Assembly: GCA_937889655.1 (NCBI GenBank)
Contig: CALBZG010000062.1
Coordinates: forward strand, 1-11,113
Source of the DNA: an uncultured Clostridia bacterium
Lineage (GTDB): Bacteria; Bacillota; Clostridia; Peptostreptococcales; Anaerovoracaceae
Length of the DNA stretch: 11,113 nt
Direction: 5' to 3'
The notes beneath the pieces were generated by a model. It saw nothing but the letters and a program-made list of their open reading frames with translations. It did not search any database and was not told where the DNA came from. Made by a program: the position numbers and the translations under genes. Numbering within the stretch: position 1 is the first letter of the stretch; each line of letters begins with the position of its first letter. Positions 7,074 to 11,113 of this stretch are shown here, piece by piece.

Positions 7074-7586
7074 TTAAAATCTATCACTATTGTTGATAAT
7101 GTTCTTGAGCACGTTGCTTTCGATTCTCGGTTTGCCTTTTTCCGGATCATCTATACTCATGTAAATAGCCGCGCCGGAAGCCACGATTTTTCCCGTTTTC
7201 TTACTCTCAGCTGTAAGAATAAAATGAGAAATCGTACGACCCACCGAAATGGCTCTGGCCGTAACCATGATCGTATCGTCCATTTTTACTGCCTTTAGGA
7301 ATTTAATATCCATGCTCACCGTCGGGATGAAGGTAGTCTTCGCATAAAATCTTGCCACTGCTGACACCACCATGTCAAAAGCCTGGGCGATGATGCCGCC
7401 TTGAAGAAATCCGGCTCTGTTAGACTGCCATTCCTGCAGCGGGAATAACCATGTTATGGACTTGTCGTCAAAGGAGCAGCTGACGGGCTCGGCTTTCATC
7501 ATGCCGTTTATCCAGTCCTTCTGGCCGATGTTATTCTCATCCATGGTTTTTAGGATATATTCTTCCATTCTTTTTTGATCATCCAT
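7074..7586 (-). CDS. Hot-dog fold (PaaI-like) thioesterase
   Basis: A 170-aa protein with a single hot-dog domain, probably hydrolysing an acyl-CoA thioester. The signature is NRAGFLQGGIIAQAFD (56-71): N56 and the presumed catalytic acid D71 fit the PaaI pattern NxxG...HGGx(5-7)D, but the usual His of HGG is Q62. Later strands read VSMDIKFLKAV (90-100) and VTARAISVGRTISHFILTAES (about 108-128), typical of the fold. The substrate is unknown. ATG at 7586 has AAGGAG about 8 nt upstream. It is the first gene of an apparent operon with moaA and moaC, though no biochemical link to molybdenum cofactor synthesis is obvious, so the pairing may be incidental. A non-catalytic acyl-CoA-binding role cannot be excluded. 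Confidence 0.82.
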   Translation of the reverse strand: MDDQKRMEEYILKTMDENNIGQKDWINGMMKAEPVSCSFDDKSITWLFPLQEWQSNRAGFLQGGIIAQAFDMVVSAVARFYAKTTFIPTVSMDIKFLKAVKMDDTIMVTARAISVGRTISHFILTAESKKTGKIVASGAAIYMSIDDPEKGKPRIESNVLKNIINNSDRF

Positions 7587-7648
7587 CTTATTGCTCCTTC
7601 ACGGATAGTGCTATCTTGTTACCATTTAACCTTTTGTTCCAGTATAAA

Positions 7649-7677
7649 ATTATACACTAAGAGGCCTTGATATTCCA
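7649..7677 (-). promoter_or_regulatory. Predicted promoter of the thioesterase-moaA-moaC operon
   Basis: On the minus strand a consensus TATAAT (-10, 7654-7649) lies 17 bp after TGGAAT (-35, 7677-7672, 3 of 6 matches). The -10 sits inside the palindrome GTATAA-AA-TTATAC (7642-7655). The leader would be about 55 nt, too short for a Moco riboswitch. Confidence 0.6.
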
Positions 7678-7714
7678 GCAAATTGTGAATTCATCCGTCC
7701 TCATGCATATTTGC

Positions 7715-7743
7715 TTGCCGCGTCCATTGAAAACCGTTATACT
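7715..7743 (+). promoter_or_regulatory. Predicted phoU promoter
   Basis: TTGCCG (-35, 7715-7720) and TATACT (-10, 7738-7743) are separated by exactly 17 bp, 42 bases before the phoU ATG. The start point would be near 7750. A strong AAGGAGG at 7770-7776 follows. No clear Pho-box direct repeats were recognised. Confidence 0.6.
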
Positions 7744-7784
7744 GTCTCTTAAGCACCGAAAAATATCCCAAGGAGGTTTATGAT

Positions 7785-8435
7785 ATGAGAAATAAATTTG
7801 ATGAGCAGCTCGAGTTATTGAATCAGGAACTTATCCATATGGGTTCTTTATGCGAGGACGCCATATCAGCTTCCGTGAAAGCCCTGATCGACAACGACCA
7901 AAAACTCGCGGAAGAAGCCCGGGCGATCGACCGCACTATCGACCAGAAGGAACGGGATATCGAAGCCCTTTGCATGAGGCTTTTATTGCAGCAGCAGCCT
8001 GTAGCGAGGGATCTGAGGCAGATTTCATCTGCTTTAAGAATGATTTCAGATATGGAAAGGATCGGGGATCAAGCCGCCGATATCAGTGAGATCTCAAAAT
8101 TTATCGGTGCAAACCAGACGAAGCGTCTGACGGATATAGACAGCATGGCAAAGGCGACCATCAAAATGGTCACCGATGCTGTGGATTCATTTGTCAATAA
8201 AGATCTGGAGCTGGCCAAAGCCGTTGTACAGTATGACGATGTGGTCGATGATCTGTTTATGAAAGTAAAGAAAAAATTGGTGACGCTTCTGAAGGATAAT
8301 CCCGAGGAAGGCGAACCTTGCCTTGACATCCTTATGGTTGCCAAGTATTTTGAACGGATTGGCGATCATGCCGAAAATATCGCGGAATGGGTCCAGTTTT
8401 CCATTACAGGCATTCAGAACGACCACATTGACTAA
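7785..8435 (+). CDS. phoU: Phosphate signalling protein PhoU
   Basis: PhoU, 216 aa, an all-helical protein of two homologous three-helix bundles. It couples the PstSCAB phosphate transporter to PhoR, keeping phosphate uptake and the Pho regulon in check. Each half carries the metal-binding E/DxxxD family signature: MERIGDQAADI near 90-100 (E91, D95) and FERIGDHAENI near 189-199 (E190, D194). The ATG has AAGGAGG at an 8-nt spacing. The gene is alone: its neighbours are the divergent thioesterase operon and a convergent dehydrogenase whose stop lies 11 nt away. No pst or phoBR genes are in the window, whereas phoU usually closes the pst operon, so this may be a separate or second copy. No recognisable terminator fits in the short convergent gap. 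Confidence 0.95.
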   Translation: MRNKFDEQLELLNQELIHMGSLCEDAISASVKALIDNDQKLAEEARAIDRTIDQKERDIEALCMRLLLQQQPVARDLRQISSALRMISDMERIGDQAADISEISKFIGANQTKRLTDIDSMAKATIKMVTDAVDSFVNKDLELAKAVVQYDDVVDDLFMKVKKKLVTLLKDNPEEGEPCLDILMVAKYFERIGDHAENIAEWVQFSITGIQNDHID

Positions 8436-8446
8436 CATGTATCCGG

Positions 8447-9361
8447 TTAGAGTCTGTTCAGTCTGCCGCCTTCTATAAAGCTTTTAAGATTGTTGGCCGC
8501 AATATCCAGCAAGAGTTCACGGGTCTCTACCGGGACCCACGCGTTATGCGGCGTGATGATGCAGTTCGGCAGGCCGAACAGAGGATTCTCCGCATCCCGG
8601 TGAGGTGGCTCCACGCTGACCACATCGAGTCCCGCTGCTTTAATTTTTCCTGATTTCAAAGCCGCTGCAAGATCAGATTCATTGATCAGGCCGCCTCTGG
8701 CTGTATTGATGATCACAGCGCCGTCTTTCATTTTACTTATGAATTCGGCATTGATCATCTCCCTGTTGTCAGCGGTGAGCGGACAATGCATCGAAAGAAA
8801 ATCGGATTGGATAACAGCTTCCGGATCCTTGCTGTATATATTTATTTTCATGCCCAGCGCTTCCGCGATCTGCGCGACCCTTTTCCCAATGGCTCCATAG
8901 CCGATAATCCCCAGGGTTTTGCCCGCCAACAGAGTCAATGGCTTCTTCCAGAAGCAATCGTAAGGAATATCGAACCATTCTCCATTTTGGACCGCATCAT
9001 TGTGGATAGCCACATGATTTGTCAACTCCAGCATCAGCGCGACGGCATGCTGTGCAACGGCGTCTGACGCATATAGCGGTATGTTTGTGACCGCGATGCC
9101 CTTCTCTTCCGCAGCAATCAGATCCACATGATTATATCCGGTACAAAGAAGCCCTATATATTTTAAGTTCGGACACTGCTCCATGAATTCCCTGTCCACG
9201 CCGACAGCGTTCACAAAAATCGATTCGGCGTCCTTTGCTCTTTCCATTGCTTCAACTCTTGTCGAAGTTTCATAAACCGTCAATTCGCCTAAATTTTGAA
9301 ACTTCTCCCAGCTCAGGTCACCCGGGTTAGCCGTATACCCGTCCAATACTATTAATTTCAT
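8447..9361 (-). CDS. D-2-hydroxyacid dehydrogenase, glycerate dehydrogenase-like
   Basis: NAD(P)-dependent D-isomer-specific 2-hydroxyacid dehydrogenase, 304 aa, closest by eye to the HprA/glycerate (hydroxypyruvate) dehydrogenase group. The Rossmann loop is GYGAIG at 154-159. The catalytic triad is intact: R222 in NTARGG, E251 in VVSVEPP and H272 in ITPHNAW. YIGLLCTGYNHVD (68-80) and the FDIPYDCFW segment (130-138) fit the family. Two oddities: the stretch from the second Rossmann strand to SDFLSMHCPLT is about 15 residues shorter than usual, and the Asp that normally ends this strand (YDP) is replaced by S177-K178, which may favour NADPH. Substrate and direction cannot be fixed. ATG follows GGGGAG, 15 nt after the birA stop, so the two are probably co-transcribed. 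Confidence 0.88.
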   Translation of the reverse strand: MKLIVLDGYTANPGDLSWEKFQNLGELTVYETSTRVEAMERAKDAESIFVNAVGVDREFMEQCPNLKYIGLLCTGYNHVDLIAAEEKGIAVTNIPLYASDAVAQHAVALMLELTNHVAIHNDAVQNGEWFDIPYDCFWKKPLTLLAGKTLGIIGYGAIGKRVAQIAEALGMKINIYSKDPEAVIQSDFLSMHCPLTADNREMINAEFISKMKDGAVIINTARGGLINESDLAAALKSGKIKAAGLDVVSVEPPHRDAENPLFGLPNCIITPHNAWVPVETRELLLDIAANNLKSFIEGGRLNRL

Positions 9362-9376
9362 CTTGCTCCCCTTTCT

Positions 9377-10357
9377 TTATATACGTCTGATGCTAATTTC
9401 ACCCGAGGATAAATTTTCTTGCGATCCATCTTCATATTCAACGATCAAATGGCAGGAGTCGTCTATTCCAAGCGCCATGGCCTTTTTTGACGAGCTGCCA
9501 TGCAGCACCAAAATCTCATGGCCCACGATCATGGATCGATCCCGATACTCCCTGAGGAAAGTCTTCTGCCCCAGTTTTTTATAATATTGCCAAAAGTTAT
9601 CAAGTATTTCAGCTGCCAGCCGGTTCCTGATATCTCCTGTATTCATGCCTCGCTCAAATACGCTGGAGGCGATATCGCTTATTTCTTCTGGAAATCCCTG
9701 TTTCGGTGGATTTACGTTTACGCCGATTCCCAAGACGGCATATTCAAGGCCGCCTGTCTCCAGATTCATGGAAGCCTCGGTCAGTATACCGCACACCTTT
9801 TTACCATTGCAATAGATGTCATTGACCCATTTGATTTTTGCTTCGCATCCGGAGACCGTTTCGATGGCTCTGGCTACTGCCGCAGCCGCAGCAGAGGTAA
9901 TATAGGAAGATTCTTCCGGACTGAAGCAAGGTCTTAGAAGCAGGCTCAAATAGAGCCCTGTACCAGCAGGAGAATAAAAGCTTCTACTGATCCTTCCTTT
10001 ACCGGCTGTCTGCTCTTCCGAAATAACGACTTTCCCTTCCGGTTCTCCTGAAGCTGCAAGGGATTTAAGCATATTGTTTGTTGAATCAAGGGTTTTAAAC
10101 ACTTCAATATTAAAATGCCCGCTCTCTTCTCCAAGATGTTTGGCTATACTTTGAACTGATAATATGTCCGTTTCGTCATTGAGACAATATCCCTTATTAG
10201 TTACTGCAGTGATTTCGTATCCTTCATCCTGAAGAGATTTAACGGCTTTCCAAACCGCATTCCGGCTTACAGAAAGCTTCACAGCCAGTTCGGCTCCGGA
10301 TATAAAAATCCCTCTATTGTTTTCGAATATATCCAGGATCTGTTCCTTTACATTCAT
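9377..10357 (-). CDS. birA: Bifunctional biotin ligase / biotin operon repressor BirA
   Basis: BirA, 326 aa, makes biotinyl-5'-AMP and transfers biotin to the acceptor lysine of carboxylases. This class also has a DNA-binding domain that represses biotin genes when loaded. The winged helix-turn-helix covers about 17-60 (SGAELAVKLSVSRNAVWKAV). The ligase domain has the substrate motif STNN (92-95), the adenylate loop TAGKGRISR (117-125), YSPAGTGLYLS (128-138), the catalytic-region KWVND (176-180), KKVCGILTE (186-194) and GIGVNVN (210-216). A C-terminal SH3-like domain covers about 278-326. The loop reads GKGRISR rather than the commoner GRGRRGR. Both functions look intact. The start ATG has only a weak upstream GCGGG. 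No biotin synthesis genes are in view; the promoter appears to overlap the upstream tRNA-Pro terminator. Confidence 0.95.
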   Translation of the reverse strand: MNVKEQILDIFENNRGIFISGAELAVKLSVSRNAVWKAVKSLQDEGYEITAVTNKGYCLNDETDILSVQSIAKHLGEESGHFNIEVFKTLDSTNNMLKSLAASGEPEGKVVISEEQTAGKGRISRSFYSPAGTGLYLSLLLRPCFSPEESSYITSAAAAAVARAIETVSGCEAKIKWVNDIYCNGKKVCGILTEASMNLETGGLEYAVLGIGVNVNPPKQGFPEEISDIASSVFERGMNTGDIRNRLAAEILDNFWQYYKKLGQKTFLREYRDRSMIVGHEILVLHGSSSKKAMALGIDDSCHLIVEYEDGSQENLSSGEISIRRI

Positions 10358-10406
10358 TCTATGTACCCGCTTTCCAATGTCTGCTTCTGATCAGTTTTGC
10401 CATTCA

Positions 10407-10435
10407 AGTTTACCAAATGAAAAACCCACTGTCAA
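10407..10435 (-). promoter_or_regulatory. Predicted birA promoter
   Basis: On the minus strand a perfect TTGACA (-35, 10435-10430) is followed after 17 bp by TGG-TAAACT, an extended -10 at 10412-10407. The start point would be near 10400, about 42 nt before the birA ATG. The -35 is part of the 3' arm of the tRNA-Pro terminator stem. Confidence 0.6.
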
Positions 10436-10464
10436 CGAAGACAAACAGTCAAGTTGACAATGGG
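10419..10464 (-). terminator. Rho-independent terminator after tRNA-Pro
   Basis: On the minus strand CCCATTGTCAAC (10464-10453) pairs with GTTGACAGTGGG (10436-10425), a 12-bp stem with one T.G wobble and a 16-nt loop, followed at once by TTTTT (10424-10420). It begins 7 nt after the tRNA-Pro CCA end. Confidence 0.9.
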
Positions 10465-10470
10465 CTTTAC

Positions 10471-10547
10471 TGGTCGGGATGACAGGATTTGAACCTGCGG
10501 CCTATTACTCCCGAAGCAATCGCGCTGCCAAGCTGCGCTACATCCCG
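10471..10547 (-). tRNA. tRNA-Pro (anticodon CGG)
   Basis: A 77-nt cloverleaf with acceptor CGGGATG/CATCCCG, D stem GCGC/GCGC, anticodon stem ATTGC/GTAAT, anticodon loop TTCGGGA (CGG, reading CCG), T loop TTCAAAT, discriminator A and an encoded CCA (10473-10471). It has its own promoter and terminator. Confidence 0.97.
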
Positions 10548-10610
10548 AGGTCCGTGCGTTCATGCAATAAAAATCAATGTTCAGCACATAGTGGTTATCG
10601 CACAATAGAA

Positions 10611-10639
10611 ATAATAGCACAAACAGTTTTGGTATTCAA
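10611..10639 (-). promoter_or_regulatory. Predicted tRNA-Pro promoter
   Basis: TTGAAT (-35, 10639-10634), a 17-bp spacer and TGC-TATTAT (extended -10, hexamer at 10616-10611). The start near 10604 would give a leader of about 57 nt. The region upstream is strongly A/T-rich with tract-like repeats, as expected of an UP-type element at a stable-RNA promoter. Confidence 0.65.
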
Positions 10640-10672
10640 GGCTTTAAGTGATGAAATAATGTGTAAATAAAA

Positions 10673-10710
10673 TTGGCCAAAATTGAAAATACTGGTCAAA
10701 ATTAAAAACA
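10673..10710. repeat. Imperfect 19-bp tandem repeat upstream of tRNA-Pro
   Basis: TTGGCCAAAATTGAAAATA is followed directly by the related CTGGTCAAAATTAAAAACA. Both copies are A-tract-rich and lie about 35-70 bp upstream of the tRNA-Pro -35, where they could act as curved or UP-type DNA. This is the only structure seen in the tRNA-Leu to tRNA-Pro spacer besides the promoter and terminator. Confidence 0.45.
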
Positions 10711-10727
10711 TTACTTTGAACTGAAAT

Positions 10728-10753
10728 AAAAAAATACAACCCTTTGGTTGTAT
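10728..10753 (-). terminator. Rho-independent terminator of the rRNA operon, after tRNA-Leu
   Basis: On the minus strand ATACAACC (10753-10746) and GGTTGTAT (10741-10734) form a perfect 8-bp stem with a 4-nt loop, followed by TTTTTT. It lies 10 nt after the tRNA-Leu CCA and closes the 5S-Glu-Leu transcript. Confidence 0.9.
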
Positions 10754-10763
10754 CGAATACGCA

Positions 10764-10846
10764 TGGTGCGCGCAGAGGGACTTGAACCCCCATGGTCGCC
10801 CGCTAGCTCCTAAGGCTAGTGCGTCTGCCAATTCCGCCATGCGCGC
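10764..10846 (-). tRNA. tRNA-Leu (anticodon TAG)
   Basis: An 83-nt class II tRNA with acceptor GCGCGCA/TGCGCGC, anticodon stem CTAGC/GCTAG, loop CTTAGGA (TAG, reading CUA and probably other CUN codons), a rather short variable arm of about 11 nt, T loop TTCAAGT, discriminator A and an encoded CCA. Co-transcribed with 5S and tRNA-Glu. Confidence 0.96.
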
Positions 10847-10856
10847 ATTTAAAAAT

Positions 10857-10931
10857 TGGTGACCCCACCGAGGCTCGAACTCGGGTTACCGCCGTGAAAG
10901 GGCGATGTCTTAACCACTTGACCATGGGGCC
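10857..10931 (-). tRNA. tRNA-Glu (anticodon TTC)
   Basis: A 75-nt cloverleaf with acceptor GGCCCCA/TGGGGTC (one G.T pair), anticodon loop CTTTCAC between CGCC and GGCG (anticodon TTC), T loop TTCGAGC and an encoded CCA. It lies 11 nt after 5S rRNA and 10 nt before tRNA-Leu. Confidence 0.97.
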
Positions 10932-10942
10932 TTATTAAAAAA

Positions 10943-11058
10943 ACCGGCGACGACCTACTTTCCCAGGCAGCTGCCCGCCAAGTATCATCAGCGCTAAAGG
11001 GCTTAACTTCTGTGTTCGGGATGGGAACAGGTGTGACCCCTTTGCTATAGTCACCGGA
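10943..11058 (-). rRNA. rrf: 5S ribosomal RNA
   Basis: A complete 5S gene of about 116 nt. The terminal helix pairs CCGGTGA at the 5' end (11057-11051) with TCGCCGG at the 3' end (10950-10944). The highly conserved internal segments CCCATCCCGAACACAGAAGTTAAG and the GGGAAAGTAGG-type 3' domain are present. End positions are uncertain by 1-3 nt. A T-rich tract follows, but tRNA-Glu and tRNA-Leu continue the operon. The 23S gene should lie beyond the right edge. Confidence 0.96.
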
Positions 11059-11113
11059 TGTGCACTTGTCCAGCGTTCGCTCAAAGCGAATGCTCGGAAT
11101 GTGCTACGTCAGA
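11059..11113 (-). other. Partial 23S-5S internal transcribed spacer with hairpin
   Basis: The last 55 bases show no recognisable 23S sequence. They hold an inverted repeat, AGCATTCGCT and AGCGAACGCT (minus strand, 11094-11085 and 11081-11072), around a 3-nt loop with one mismatch. It is a likely processing stem in the rRNA precursor and has no T-tract, so it is probably not a terminator. Confidence 0.55.

Noticed and set aside
7587..7650. A molybdenum cofactor riboswitch in front of the moa operon.
   Set aside because: The predicted leader is only about 55 nt, far too short for the Moco RNA, and no matching multi-helix structure was seen.
10479..10670. Reading frames over tRNA-Pro (plus-strand MTGFEPAAYYSRSN and the minus-strand frame at 10432-10620).
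   Set aside because: These are typical spurious translations of tRNA genes; no ribosome binding site and no protein-family support.
10595..10840. An 81-aa minus-strand reading frame beginning MAELADALALGASG across tRNA-Leu.
   Set aside because: It is the well-known false protein produced by translating a tRNA-Leu gene; it has no RBS and is covered by the tRNA and its terminator.

Overview
The window looks like chromosomal core sequence from a low-to-mid-GC anaerobic member of the Bacillota, most likely a clostridial lineage. The grounds are strong AGGAGG-type ribosome binding sites, TTG starts, a whiA/murB operon, a type II MurB, tRNA genes with encoded CCA, and the protein families themselves. 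I see no CRISPR array, insertion sequence, phage gene or attachment site. Every stretch is explained by a gene or a short intergenic region (all under 300 bases).

Layout, in increasing coordinates. (1) 11-4740, minus strand: a tight operon transcribed mgtC-like > murB > PHP phosphoesterase > whiA > rlmD-type rRNA methyltransferase, with 1-26 nt gaps or ATGA overlaps. It joins peptidoglycan precursor synthesis (MurB), a division/sporulation-type regulator (WhiA) and ribosome maturation (RlmD). (2) 4741-4855: a compact divergent control region with a palindromic two-way -10 element and two AAGCGCTT palindromes. (3) 4856-5575, plus strand: a Fic-fold protein whose catalytic motif is badly degenerate, the most unusual gene here. 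(4) 5584-7586, minus: hot-dog thioesterase > moaA > moaC, the first step of molybdenum cofactor synthesis. (5) 7785-8435, plus: a lone phoU with a good promoter. (6) 8447-10357, minus: birA > D-2-hydroxyacid dehydrogenase. (7) 10471-11113, minus: the distal end of an rRNA operon (23S-5S spacer, 5S, tRNA-Glu, tRNA-Leu, terminator), followed by a separately promoted tRNA-Pro whose terminator hairpin overlaps the apparent birA promoter.

Most of the window is ordinary housekeeping sequence. The points worth a second look are the pseudo-Fic protein and its shared control region with mgtC, the terminator/promoter overlap ahead of birA, the shortened Rossmann domain of the dehydrogenase with a changed cofactor-specificity position, and the murB-PHP-whiA cluster lacking rapZ and yvcK. 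All conclusions come from reading the sequence. No database search was run.
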